Source of the DNA: Mesorhizobium sp. ES1-4
GTDB taxonomy: Bacteria > Pseudomonadota > Alphaproteobacteria > Rhizobiales > Rhizobiaceae
Reading direction: 5' to 3'
Length of the DNA stretch: 64,000 bases
Assembly: GCF_020164745.1 (NCBI RefSeq)
Contig: NZ_JAIUGV010000018.1
Coordinates: 1-64,000 of the forward strand
Below, one piece after another: positions 26,015-34,389 of this stretch (positions are counted from its first letter, which is position 1; each line of letters opens with the position of its first letter). Both the position numbers and the translations under genes were made by a program. The notes under the pieces are model-generated. The model was not told the origin of the DNA and searched no databases. It saw only the letters and a list, made by a program, of their open reading frames with translations.

Positions 26015-27051
26015 CGGGGCATGATCGCCCCCAGCCGTGCCTCGACCCTTTCCCTTATCGCGCCTTCCAACGCCGCCACCGGCACCAACCGTTCATGGTC
26101 CCCGTCCCGCAGCCGGACGAAGGGATGCAGCCGGTAGGCGGCGATCCTGCCGCGCGTCTCCGCATCTGCACTCACGTCGACGACGAAAATCCCGCCAACG
26201 CGCCCCGGCCATGGCTGGCGGGCAAAAGCGGTGCCGAGGAAATCGCCGAGCCCATAGGCGACGACCATCCCGCCGATCCGCTCCACCGGCTGCACGACAT
26301 GCGCGTGATGGCCGGCGATCAGCCCGACGCCTTGCCCCGCCAGCCGCCTGGCCAGCGCCCTTGTTTCAGCGCGCGGAAAGTGCCGGAATTCCCAGTCCCA
26401 ATGCGGCACGGCACTGAGGAGATCGACCCCTGCGCTCGCCTCGCGCGGCCAGCGCGCCGGATCGCCTTCCATGGAGACCCGGCCGGCGAACAGGCTTTCG
26501 TCAGTGTTGCGCCAGAGCGTGAAGGCGGCGAAGCCGAGCGCGAGCGGCCCAACTGCGAAGCGTTCGACCGGACCAGCGGCGGCCAGGCCGATGGTCTGGA
26601 TACCGAGCCGCTTCAGCGTCGCCACCGTCGCGTCGAAACCCGCGACGCCCTGGTCGAGCACGTGATTGTTGGCCAGCGACAGCACAAGTTTTTCGCGCGC
26701 GATCCCGACCGCCGCCATCGCCTCGGCCAGAAAGCGTTCGCTCATCGCATGATGCGTGCCGAGCTTGGTTCCCAGTACCGCGCTCGGCCGGTCGACGATC
26801 GGGCTTTCACAATTGCCGATGACCAGGTCGGCCGTGCCCAGCAACGCCTTGATCGCCGGATCGCAGTCGGGCGCGCTCCGGTTGGCCACCGCCGAGATGT
26901 CGCCGACGAAGGCAAGCCGGACCGTCTGTTTCGGCAGCGGATCCATCAGCCTCCCCGCAATCGGCGCAAACCCGGTGGCGTCACCGGCGAGCGACGGTTT
27001 CAGGAAACGCGGCAGCCAGGACAGTTTGTAGGAGAGCGGATAGTTCGACAC
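26002..27051 (-). CDS. CapA-family metallophosphatase-like protein
   Basis: A 349-residue member of the CapA/PgsA family, related to calcineurin-like phosphoesterases and named after poly-gamma-glutamate capsule synthesis. Visible motifs are RLAFVGDISA (first metal Asp), GNCESPI, SLANNHVLDQG (the NNH signature), and GLIAGHHAHVVQPVE (metal His pair). There is no signal peptide or membrane helix, unlike authentic PgsA, so a capsule role is doubtful. A GTG start is used. A perfect palindrome (27081-27095) lies just upstream. The small gene at 25748 overlaps its end. Confidence 0.85.
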   Translation of the reverse strand: MSNYPLSYKLSWLPRFLKPSLAGDATGFAPIAGRLMDPLPKQTVRLAFVGDISAVANRSAPDCDPAIKALLGTADLVIGNCESPIVDRPSAVLGTKLGTHHAMSERFLAEAMAAVGIAREKLVLSLANNHVLDQGVAGFDATVATLKRLGIQTIGLAAAGPVERFAVGPLALGFAAFTLWRNTDESLFAGRVSMEGDPARWPREASAGVDLLSAVPHWDWEFRHFPRAETRALARRLAGQGVGLIAGHHAHVVQPVERIGGMVVAYGLGDFLGTAFARQPWPGRVGGIFVVDVSADAETRGRIAAYRLHPFVRLRDGDHERLVPVAALEGAIRERVEARLGAIMPRCCD

Positions 27052-27080
27052 GCAATGTCCAATCGTTTGCCTTGTTTAGA

Positions 27081-27095
27081 CTGTCCGGTGGACAG
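27081..27095. promoter_or_regulatory. Palindromic operator candidate upstream of the CapA-like gene
   Basis: CTGTCC-GGT-GGACAG is a perfect six-base inverted repeat with a three-base centre, 30 bases upstream of the CapA-like start and just after TTGTTTAGA. This form is typical of sites for TetR-type dimers. No regulator gene is adjacent. Confidence 0.45.
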
Positions 27096-27255
27096 GTTGA
27101 AGCCGTCGACGATCAACGATGCGGACAGCGTGTCATGCCCTGATAGAGCACGGCTTCGGCATCGTCAGTGCCAGCCGCGCCAGTGAGCGAAGCGCACTGT
27201 GTCGCGGTCGATGTTGCGGCTTCCGCCGCGAGCATCGGGCCGAACGCGTCGAAGA

Positions 27256-27534
27256 TCAGAAGAACCGGCGCTGGAGCCGAAGCAGCCCGGCCACAACAGC
27301 CGCTACGAGTGCATTCGAGATCACGCCGACCGCGCCACTTATCCAGGCGATATCGCCGGATTGGCCAAGGATCACCGGGGGATAGCCAACAGCAAGAGCG
27401 ACGATCGCCACTACCAGTCCAAGCCAGCCCACGCCCGGCCGACTGGCCAAGCGGCTGAGGAAATAGGCGATCGCGACCAGCAGGATCCTAAGCGGGTCCA
27501 GTATCTGGGCAATGACAATAGCGGTCAGAAGCAT
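27256..27534 (-). CDS. Small membrane protein
   Basis: A 92-residue hydrophobic protein with three probable transmembrane helices: LLTAIVIAQILDPLRILLVAIAY, WLGLVVAIVALAVGYPPVIL and WISGAVGVISNALVAAVVAGLL, then a short basic tail (RLQRRFF). No family is recognised. There is no strong ribosome site before the ATG, which lowers confidence, but the amphipathic pattern and length of the helices are not expected from a chance frame. It lies between the CapA-like gene and the hydrolase operon, on the same strand. Confidence 0.6.
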   Translation of the reverse strand: MLLTAIVIAQILDPLRILLVAIAYFLSRLASRPGVGWLGLVVAIVALAVGYPPVILGQSGDIAWISGAVGVISNALVAAVVAGLLRLQRRFF

Positions 27535-27618
27535 GACCGCGCACTAAGCTTCAAAGCCAAATCTTTCAAGGGCCGAAGCTTACGGGGTTCAGCTCAGCCG
27601 GCCTGATACCAACAGGTC

Positions 27619-28551
27619 CTAACGCACGAACCCGTGCAGCCGGGCCAGCAGCCATTGCAGCGGATTGTTCACGAATGCCTTGGTGACGAAGCTGTCGTGA
27701 GCGGCATCGCAGGCCAGCAGAGCGACGGTGCCGGCCTCAAGCCGCCGCGGCGGATCGTCGCTCGCATCGATGCCTTTGCCTGCCAGCGCCTGCCTGATCT
27801 CGGCATTGCCCGAAGCCGATGATTTGCCATAGGCGCTGACGAAAAAACTCTTCCTGTGGTTCGCGATCCAGCCGGCAAAGATATCGGCCTCGTCGAACAC
27901 GGCGTCGAGCAGGATGACCCCGAGCAGGCGTCCGCCAATGTCGCCGTTCCCAAGCACGGAAGCGGCCGGATTGTAGCCGCCGCTATAGGCGACCAGTACC
28001 ACCGGCACGGCGTCGAACTTTGCCGCCTTGGCGCCGGTCAGCCTGGCCAGGCCTTGCGCCGCCTCGGCCATGAACCTCGCGAAATAGCCTGATGTCCAGA
28101 AGTTGCCGGCGCTGGAATCCTGTGCGTCGCGGGCAAATTGCGGCGCCACCAGCACGGCGTTGAGGCCTGAAGCCTCGACCTGCGCGACGACGCGCTGGCG
28201 CCCGACCACGTCGCGCTGCAAGGTGGCGCCATTGCCGTGGAAGAACACCACGATGACAGCCGGCTTGGCCGGATCGAACCCCTTGGGAACCGCGAGCAGC
28301 GTCGAGCGGTCGGAATAGGTCTCATCTTCCCAATAGATGCCGCCGCGCGGCGACGTGTGGCCGTGGCGGCCGTTCGCATCGACGTCGAGAAACGGTGCGG
28401 AGCCGTCGGGCAGCTTGCCCCGGTAAGGAAACGGCGACGCTTTGAACGGCACGATGGCCGAGACAGCCTTGTGCAAGCGCGCCCCCTCGCTTGCCACCGG
28501 AAACGCCGCCGTGGCCAGCAATCCGGCGACGATGGCACGCCGGTCCGGCAT
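27619..28551 (-). CDS. Exported alpha/beta hydrolase
   Basis: A 310-residue protein whose N-terminus (MPDRRAIVAGLLATAAFPVA) has twin arginines followed by a hydrophobic stretch, so Tat or Sec export is likely. The body is an alpha/beta hydrolase fold: VIVVFFHGNGATLQ gives the oxyanion-hole region, VVLVAYSGGYNP holds the nucleophile serine in an A-x-S-x-G elbow, and the C-terminal CDAAHDSFVTKAF supplies the likely catalytic His. Substrate unknown; ester or peptide hydrolysis in the periplasm is inferred. Its ATG overlaps the stop of the membrane SpeE-like gene by one base, so the two are coupled. Confidence 0.85.
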   Translation of the reverse strand: MPDRRAIVAGLLATAAFPVASEGARLHKAVSAIVPFKASPFPYRGKLPDGSAPFLDVDANGRHGHTSPRGGIYWEDETYSDRSTLLAVPKGFDPAKPAVIVVFFHGNGATLQRDVVGRQRVVAQVEASGLNAVLVAPQFARDAQDSSAGNFWTSGYFARFMAEAAQGLARLTGAKAAKFDAVPVVLVAYSGGYNPAASVLGNGDIGGRLLGVILLDAVFDEADIFAGWIANHRKSFFVSAYGKSSASGNAEIRQALAGKGIDASDDPPRRLEAGTVALLACDAAHDSFVTKAFVNNPLQWLLARLHGFVR

Positions 28552-31235
28552 CAGACGGACACCATCCGCAGAGCCGGCGCCTTCGATGGCAGGAGCACGG
28601 CAAAGAACGCTGGAATGGCGACGAGATAGGCGATACCAGACCATTGCAGCACGGCGCTCAACCCGAAGCTGGTGGCGACGATCGGCACCGCGGCCGAGCC
28701 GATCACCGAAAAGCAGCCATTGATGCCCCATGCCCAGACGAACAGATGCTCCTTGCCGAGCCGCGCCAGCCAGGTCATGGCGGTGGCCATCGGCATGCCC
28801 ATCAGGAAGGCCGGCGGCGACACCAGCAGGAAGCAGAGCAGCAGCCGCACCACATAGGGATAGGCGCCGATCCGGTCGAGCACGGGCGACAGATAGAATC
28901 CGTAGACCAGCAACAGCCCGCAGATTGCCAACAGCACCGCCGGCAGCAACGTCCTGGCGCGGTCGAATATGCGCTCGGCGAACAGGCTGCCGAGACCGGA
29001 GAACACCAGCATCGAGGAGATCAGCACCGAGGCCGAAACGGTGGGGTTGGCGAGAGCCACGGTAAAGCGGCTGATCAGTCCGACCTCGACCATGATGTAG
29101 CCGAGACCGAGGCATGCGAAATAAAGGATGGTGCCGAGCTTGCCGCGCGAGCGCGAGAACACGATGCGCCAGCCGAAGATGACCGGCAGCAGCACCAGCG
29201 ACGCCGCCGTGATGCAGGCAATGCAAAGCGTCGCCCAGATCAAGAGATAGCCCCAGTCGTCCTGGAACAGGTCGAGCCGGTCGAGCGTGCGCGGCAAATC
29301 GGCGACCTTCACATAGGCCGCGAAATAGGGTTGGTCGTTGGTCAGCGCACGCGCATCGAAGACATATTCGCTGGCGAGCTTTTCCCAGCCGCCGGTCAGA
29401 AGCGCGTGCCAGGTCATGCGCTGCAGCGCCGTCGCCGGCAGCACCTGCGGACCGGCATCGCCGGCATCCGCGCAGGCATCGAGCGTCGGATCGGCTGGCG
29501 CGCTCGGGTCGCATCCGGGACTCGTCGGCGCGGTCGCATCGGCGGCGGGTTGGGTCAGCGTCGCGTCCTGTCCGCTGCCAAAGATCGAGGCGCGGTAGTC
29601 ATCGAGCACCTTCTGCGCGCCCGAGCCGTCATAGGCCATTCCTGGATAATAGACCTCTTCCCAGGACATCGATTTGGTGTAGTCGCGCAGCGTCTTGATT
29701 TCGGCTTCGGTGAAGCCGCCACGCTTGAACAGCACGGTCGTGGTCGAGAGATAGCTCGACACGGCGAAGATGTCGTCGGCCGCACCTTGGCGGTCGAATG
29801 TCTTGGCCGCTTCGGCGACGGTCGAATAGAGTTTCAGCACCGACTTGGGCGGCTCTTCCTTGTTCCACAAGGTGATCGACAGCACGCCGCCATCGGCCAG
29901 CGCGTGCATGTAGCTGAGCATCGCCTCGCGCGTGTAGGCGTATTTCTCCGAAATGGCGAAGCCGCCGGGATTGGACAGGCCGACGCTGTCTGCGAGGCTG
30001 AGGTCGATGACGTCGTAGCGCTCGTTGGTGTTGGCGAGGAACAGCCGCCCGTCATAGTCGATGATCTTGAGCCGCGGCTCGGCCAGGATATTGCCGGTCA
30101 CATCCCTGAGCACGGGATCGCGAAACGCCCGCAACGTCATCGGATTGCTCTCGGCGACGGTAACCGATGTCGAACCGGCATTGAGCGCTGCTTGCGTGGA
30201 AATGCCGCCGCCGAACTGCACGACGAATGTCTTGGGCTTGTCCTTGATGACATAGGGATAGTGCATAGGCAGGTAGCGGAAATAAACCTGCTCGGCCGGC
30301 GCCAGGTTGCGCATGATGCCTTCCGGCCCGTCGCCGTCGCGATACATCCCGACATAGGTGTTGGCCGGAACCTCGGGCATGCCGAAGGCTGCGTTGTCGC
30401 TCAGGCCCGGCGCGAAATGCATGTAGGAACTGGCATAGACCTGCAGGTCGCCGAACGGCGAGACGCTGCGGTAGATGCGCTTGCCATCAGGGAAGTTGCG
30501 GGCATAGGCGACGCCCTTGTACTGCGAGACGGCGATGTCGGGTATGCCCGTAAGCCCGGGCAGCATGAGGTAGCCGGCGATCGACAGCGCTGCCACCACG
30601 ACGCCCGCGACAACGCTCCTCCACGCGCCGAACGCGACGAACCACAAGAGCGAGCCGGCCGCCCACAAAAGCAGCGGCACGACGATGATGGTTTCGGGCG
30701 CGAACAGATACAGCGACACCAGCACGACGAGACCGGCAAGCCCCGAACCGGTCAGGTCGGCGAAATAGACACGGCCGAACGCGGTGCGGCTCTTCAGGAA
30801 GACGATGCCGAGGAAGAAGGCGCCGGCCAGGAACGGCAGGAGGTAGAGCAGGAAATTGGCGAGCAGCCGCCATTTCTGCTGGGGATCGGAAACCAGGAAG
30901 ATGGCATTGAACGGCACCGTCTGCGCGATCAGGTTGGAGCCGACGGCGAGCGGGCCGATCAGCAGCAGGGCAACCGTCGCCGCGCCTTGCCAATGGCGGT
31001 CGAACCAGTCCTTGCCGGCGAAGATGACGACGCTGGACAAGGAGAAGCCAAGCATGGCGAGGCTGACCACCAGCGAGCCGAAATGCGACCAACTGCCCAC
31101 CGCGAACACGCGCATGACGGCGATCTGCAGGGCGATGATGGCGCCGGCGATCAGCCCGACCGCGAGATAGTGCGCAAGCCGTGGCGCCTCCAGCGAGGCG
31201 ATGCCTGGACGAGAGATCGATGCAGCGGCTGCCAT
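28551..31235 (-). CDS. Large membrane protein with spermidine-synthase-like domain
   Basis: An 894-residue protein. About seven transmembrane helices occupy residues 20-240, a soluble part of about 400 residues follows, and six or seven more helices fill 620-890. The soluble part contains a SAM/aminopropyl-transferase-like Rossmann domain: FVVQFGGGIST near residue 340, the acidic strand end VAESNP, and YDVIDLSLADSVG. Such SpeE-like membrane fusions occur widely but few have a known substrate. Whether the domain still transfers aminopropyl groups cannot be told. Start at MAAAASIS is set by AAGGGG. It is the middle gene of an operon with a PCMT-like protein upstream and a hydrolase downstream. 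Confidence 0.83.
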   Translation of the reverse strand: MAAAASISRPGIASLEAPRLAHYLAVGLIAGAIIALQIAVMRVFAVGSWSHFGSLVVSLAMLGFSLSSVVIFAGKDWFDRHWQGAATVALLLIGPLAVGSNLIAQTVPFNAIFLVSDPQQKWRLLANFLLYLLPFLAGAFFLGIVFLKSRTAFGRVYFADLTGSGLAGLVVLVSLYLFAPETIIVVPLLLWAAGSLLWFVAFGAWRSVVAGVVVAALSIAGYLMLPGLTGIPDIAVSQYKGVAYARNFPDGKRIYRSVSPFGDLQVYASSYMHFAPGLSDNAAFGMPEVPANTYVGMYRDGDGPEGIMRNLAPAEQVYFRYLPMHYPYVIKDKPKTFVVQFGGGISTQAALNAGSTSVTVAESNPMTLRAFRDPVLRDVTGNILAEPRLKIIDYDGRLFLANTNERYDVIDLSLADSVGLSNPGGFAISEKYAYTREAMLSYMHALADGGVLSITLWNKEEPPKSVLKLYSTVAEAAKTFDRQGAADDIFAVSSYLSTTTVLFKRGGFTEAEIKTLRDYTKSMSWEEVYYPGMAYDGSGAQKVLDDYRASIFGSGQDATLTQPAADATAPTSPGCDPSAPADPTLDACADAGDAGPQVLPATALQRMTWHALLTGGWEKLASEYVFDARALTNDQPYFAAYVKVADLPRTLDRLDLFQDDWGYLLIWATLCIACITAASLVLLPVIFGWRIVFSRSRGKLGTILYFACLGLGYIMVEVGLISRFTVALANPTVSASVLISSMLVFSGLGSLFAERIFDRARTLLPAVLLAICGLLLVYGFYLSPVLDRIGAYPYVVRLLLCFLLVSPPAFLMGMPMATAMTWLARLGKEHLFVWAWGINGCFSVIGSAAVPIVATSFGLSAVLQWSGIAYLVAIPAFFAVLLPSKAPALRMVSV

Positions 31236-31284
31236 TCGGGCCCCTTGATGCGAACTAACAAGGCCGGTGCCGCCGCGCGGCAAC

Positions 31285-32154
31285 TCAGCCGTTATGCGTG
31301 CCGACGATCTGGTCGCCTTCCAGCTTGGTGAAAGGCACGAAAGGCACCACCTTGCCGTTGTAGATGTCCGAGCGGACGATGTTGAACGTGCCGTCGGCAA
31401 GCTGCTGCTTGATCACCTTGAGCACATGCTGGGCGCCCGGCGGACCGACCGGAATGACCATCACGCCATTGGGCTTGAGCTGCTGCAGCAGCGACGGCGG
31501 AATATGGTCGATGCCGCAGGTGACGATGATCTTGTCGAACGGACCGACGCTCTCCCAGCCATAATAGCCGTCGGCATTGCGGCTGGTGACCGAGCCGAAC
31601 TCGCTGTAGCCGCGCCCGATCAGCCCATCATAGGTGCGGCGGGTGCGCTGCGCCAGCGGATTGATGATCTCGATCGTGTGCACCTTGTCTGTGAGGTTTG
31701 CGAGATAGGCCGACTGGTAGCCCGAGCCGGTGCCGATCTCGAGCACGGACTCGCCGAACTGCACGTCTATGGACGTCGTCATGCGCCCGACCAGATGCGG
31801 GCCTGAAATCGTCACGCCATAACCGATGTCGAGGAAGGCGTGGTCATAGGCGCGCCCCAGATTCTGCGGCAGCACGAACTCCTCACGCGGTGTCAGCAGG
31901 AAGGCGCGCTTGTTGCGGTCGTCCAGCACGTCCTTGTTGTAGACCATGATCTGGAAGCGATCGAATCGCTCCGCCAGCAACTTCGGATCCTCGCGGCGAT
32001 TGGCCACCATCCAGTCGATGAACGACTTTTTGTCCTTGAACGGCACCTCCGCATTGCGGTCATAGGGAACCGGCACGTCAGCCCTGACGGCGGCCGGAAG
32101 AATGGAAGACGCCGCGGCTCCCGCCGACAGCGCCAAGAAATCCCGACGCTTCAT
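31285..32154 (-). CDS. Tat-exported PCMT-like methyltransferase
   Basis: A 289-residue protein similar to protein-L-isoaspartate O-methyltransferase, which repairs damaged aspartyl residues using SAM. The SAM motif VLEIGTGSGYQSAYLANL, the following acidic strand VHTIEI and the later FDKIIVTCGIDHIPPSLLQQLKPNG are family features. Unusually, it begins MKRRDFLALSAGAAAS, a clear twin-arginine signal, implying folding in the cytoplasm and export. SAM is not known to be available in the periplasm, so either another cofactor or a changed role is likely. GGAGG precedes the ATG. First gene of the operon with the SpeE-like membrane protein and hydrolase. Confidence 0.88.
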   Translation of the reverse strand: MKRRDFLALSAGAAASSILPAAVRADVPVPYDRNAEVPFKDKKSFIDWMVANRREDPKLLAERFDRFQIMVYNKDVLDDRNKRAFLLTPREEFVLPQNLGRAYDHAFLDIGYGVTISGPHLVGRMTTSIDVQFGESVLEIGTGSGYQSAYLANLTDKVHTIEIINPLAQRTRRTYDGLIGRGYSEFGSVTSRNADGYYGWESVGPFDKIIVTCGIDHIPPSLLQQLKPNGVMVIPVGPPGAQHVLKVIKQQLADGTFNIVRSDIYNGKVVPFVPFTKLEGDQIVGTHNG

Positions 32155-32678
32155 CGAAAAGCCTCCAAAAGTGGCCTTTGCCACCTTAAACCAGCCACTG
32201 ACCGGATTGCACCGCGTCCCAAAACGAGTCAATCGGCCGCCGGGAGGCGATCCTTCAGATCGAACAATTGTGGCAGGAGGGCAACAGTAATTGCGGCCAC
32301 CAGAGCCGTTTGCGGCGGCGCGGCCGATGCACGTCGGCCTGCCTCTTTGCCGCGCGAAGCGCCCGAGCGTCTTTTTGCAAGGATTGGCAAAGGCTGTTTT
32401 GCTTGACTCGCAAGGCAAAAACAGGCAGCAAAACACCCTTGGAGGGTCTGCAATACCGCGTGCATGGTCGTGGACGAGCCTTTTTCGGCACAAAGTCCAC
32501 GTCTCTCGATTGGTTTTGAGAGGGATTGGTTAACCAACTTTGTCCATATTTTGAAGCAATCGGCAACTAACGACAGGCGCGGCAAACGCGTCGGGGACCA
32601 CCTGGGATCACTCACAGAATGGTCGTCGCGGCTATCACAGCCGCGGGCGTGGGAGCCGATTGGAGCAAGATTGGTTGC
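32155..32678. other. Intergenic region between divergent genes
   Basis: No gene is supported in these 524 bases, which separate the PCMT-like operon (minus) from the DUF2778 gene (plus) and must hold both promoters. The perfect 12-base palindrome TTGGTTAACCAA lies at 32526-32537; TTAACCA is close to the half site of the cell-cycle regulator CtrA, but one site is weak evidence. Confidence 0.5.
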
Positions 32679-34262
32679 ATGGCGTTCTTGAGTCAGAAAA
32701 TTGTCGGGGACAGGCGTTGCAGCGGCGAGACCGCTTTCGAAGCGCCACATGCCTCATCCTTCACCCCTGAACGGCTTGTCCGCTGGGTGGCGGTGCCGGG
32801 CGTCGGCGCTGCCGTCGGCCTGTGGCTGATCGGCACCATGGCCGGCCTCAGTTCCGTCGGCGTCTCGCTCTCGGCCGGCCTGCAGCAGACGCTGTCCATG
32901 CCAGGCTCGCTCGCTCTCGCCGATCCGCTGAAACGACATTTCCTCAGCTCTTCGGCCCCCTTCGTGATGGCCAATGCCCATGGCGGCACGCGAGCGCTGC
33001 ACGACCATGCGGCGGCGTGCGGCGCCGGTTGCTTCAGATTGGCCGCGGTAAGCTCCAAGGCCGAGAAATCCGGGCGCCTGGTGGCACAGGCCAAGCCGAC
33101 GCCGGCGAAGTCGAAATCACAGCAGCGCTTCGAAATGATGGAAGCGTCGCTGTCGCCGACAAAGCTTGCCGCCGCCTTCGCCGGCGCGGCAAAGCCGGCG
33201 ACCGTGGCCAGCATCCGTCCCCTGATCTCCGCCGCCCCACAGGTCACCGAGGCGTCTCTCGCGCCGTCCGTCCAGGTCATGGCCAGCCTGTCAAACGACA
33301 TGCCGGCTCCGGCGGCGGAACGCTTCGGCCACGCCGATACGGGTTCCGTCGTGCAGACCGCGCCGGTGCCCATGCGCTTTGCCCAATTGGAAACGCCCGA
33401 CAACGCGCAGTTGGCGCTTGCCCTTGTCCAGTCGTTGCCTGTCGAGGACGAAGCCTTCGCCTCGCCGCTGCCAATGACCGAATCCTCGCCCGACGTCGCG
33501 ATTGCGCCGGTCGAGACCCAGCAGGAGCAGCCCGGCGAGGCGGCCTCGTTGCCGGATGCGCTGACCGACGACGTGCCGCTGCCGACCCGGCGCCCGCAAT
33601 ATGACGCGCCGCAGCCCAGGGTCGTGGAAGAGGACAAGCCGGCCGCGCAGCCCAAGACCTTGCAGCAGAAACCGGCGCCTCAGGCGAAGCCCGTACAGCA
33701 AGCTAGGGAACCGGTCCGACAAGGCCGGACCCGCGATGGTGGCGACGTGCTGGCCTACGCCAAGCCGGACACGCCTTCGGGCGGCCTCGGCCAGGCGTTC
33801 AGGAACCTGTTCAACGGCCCGAGCGCCGGAAGCGGCGCCGGCCATGGCGTCGCCGTCTACGACATCAGCGCCAAGACCGTGTACATGCCCGACGGCCAGC
33901 GGCTCGAGGCGCATTCCGGTCTCGGCGCCATGGTCGACCAGCCGCGCTATGTCGATGTGAAGGATCGCGGCCCGACGCCGCCCAACACCTACAATCTGTC
34001 GCTGCGTGAATCCCGCTTTCATGGCGTCGAGGCCATCCGCCTGACGCCGGCGAGCGGCAGCAACAAATACAACCGCAATGGCCTGCTCGCGCATACCTAC
34101 ATGCTGCGCGGCGGCCGCGCCGAGTCCAATGGCTGCGTCGTCTTCCGGGACTATGCCCGCTTCCTCGCCGCCTTCAAGAAGGGCAAGGTCACCCGCCTCG
34201 TCGTGGTGCCGCGCCTGAACGGATCGCCGACCCGCGTGGCCGACAATGCGCGCGGCGCCTGA
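32679..34262 (+). CDS. DUF2778 (Tlde1-like L,D-transpeptidase-related) membrane protein
   Basis: A 527-residue protein with a single transmembrane helix near residues 35-60 (GVGAAVGLWLIGTMAGLSS), a long Pro/Ala/Gln-rich linker, and a C-terminal DUF2778 domain (about 385-520). DUF2778 includes Tlde1, a T6SS effector with L,D-carboxypeptidase/transpeptidase activity on peptidoglycan. The catalytic region is HTYMLRGG...ESNGCVVFRD, where the cysteine and upstream histidine match the L,D-transpeptidase type site. No T6SS gene is nearby, so a housekeeping role at the wall is more likely. Start at ATG 32679 is preferred over 32619; some uncertainty remains. Confidence 0.82.
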   Translation: MAFLSQKIVGDRRCSGETAFEAPHASSFTPERLVRWVAVPGVGAAVGLWLIGTMAGLSSVGVSLSAGLQQTLSMPGSLALADPLKRHFLSSSAPFVMANAHGGTRALHDHAAACGAGCFRLAAVSSKAEKSGRLVAQAKPTPAKSKSQQRFEMMEASLSPTKLAAAFAGAAKPATVASIRPLISAAPQVTEASLAPSVQVMASLSNDMPAPAAERFGHADTGSVVQTAPVPMRFAQLETPDNAQLALALVQSLPVEDEAFASPLPMTESSPDVAIAPVETQQEQPGEAASLPDALTDDVPLPTRRPQYDAPQPRVVEEDKPAAQPKTLQQKPAPQAKPVQQAREPVRQGRTRDGGDVLAYAKPDTPSGGLGQAFRNLFNGPSAGSGAGHGVAVYDISAKTVYMPDGQRLEAHSGLGAMVDQPRYVDVKDRGPTPPNTYNLSLRESRFHGVEAIRLTPASGSNKYNRNGLLAHTYMLRGGRAESNGCVVFRDYARFLAAFKKGKVTRLVVVPRLNGSPTRVADNARGA

Positions 34263-34295
34263 CGCCTGCGGCAGGAAGCGCGCGATACCTGGCTC

Positions 34296-34319
34296 CTCCT
34301 GACAGCCTTCTGTCAGGAG
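34296..34319 (+). terminator. Perfect stem-loop after the DUF2778 gene
   Basis: Ten-base arms CTCCTGACAG / CTGTCAGGAG with a CCTT loop, 34 bases after the stop codon and 71 before uvrB. No T-run follows. It probably ends the DUF2778 transcript. Confidence 0.6.
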
Positions 34320-34389
34320 CCGCAGCCGGCGGTGCGCCTGCCTTCATCGCGCTCTTTCCATTTTCGCCAAGACCTCCCATATTCGGGAC

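Noticed and set aside
28491..31331. 946-codon open frame on the plus strand opposite the SpeE-like gene
   Set aside because: Antisense shadow; very rich in Arg, Gln and His, no start signal, overlaps the coherent membrane protein.
32526..32537. TTGGTTAACCAA as a CtrA-binding site
   Set aside because: Only half-site likeness to TTAACCA and no second half at the required spacing; kept as a palindrome only.
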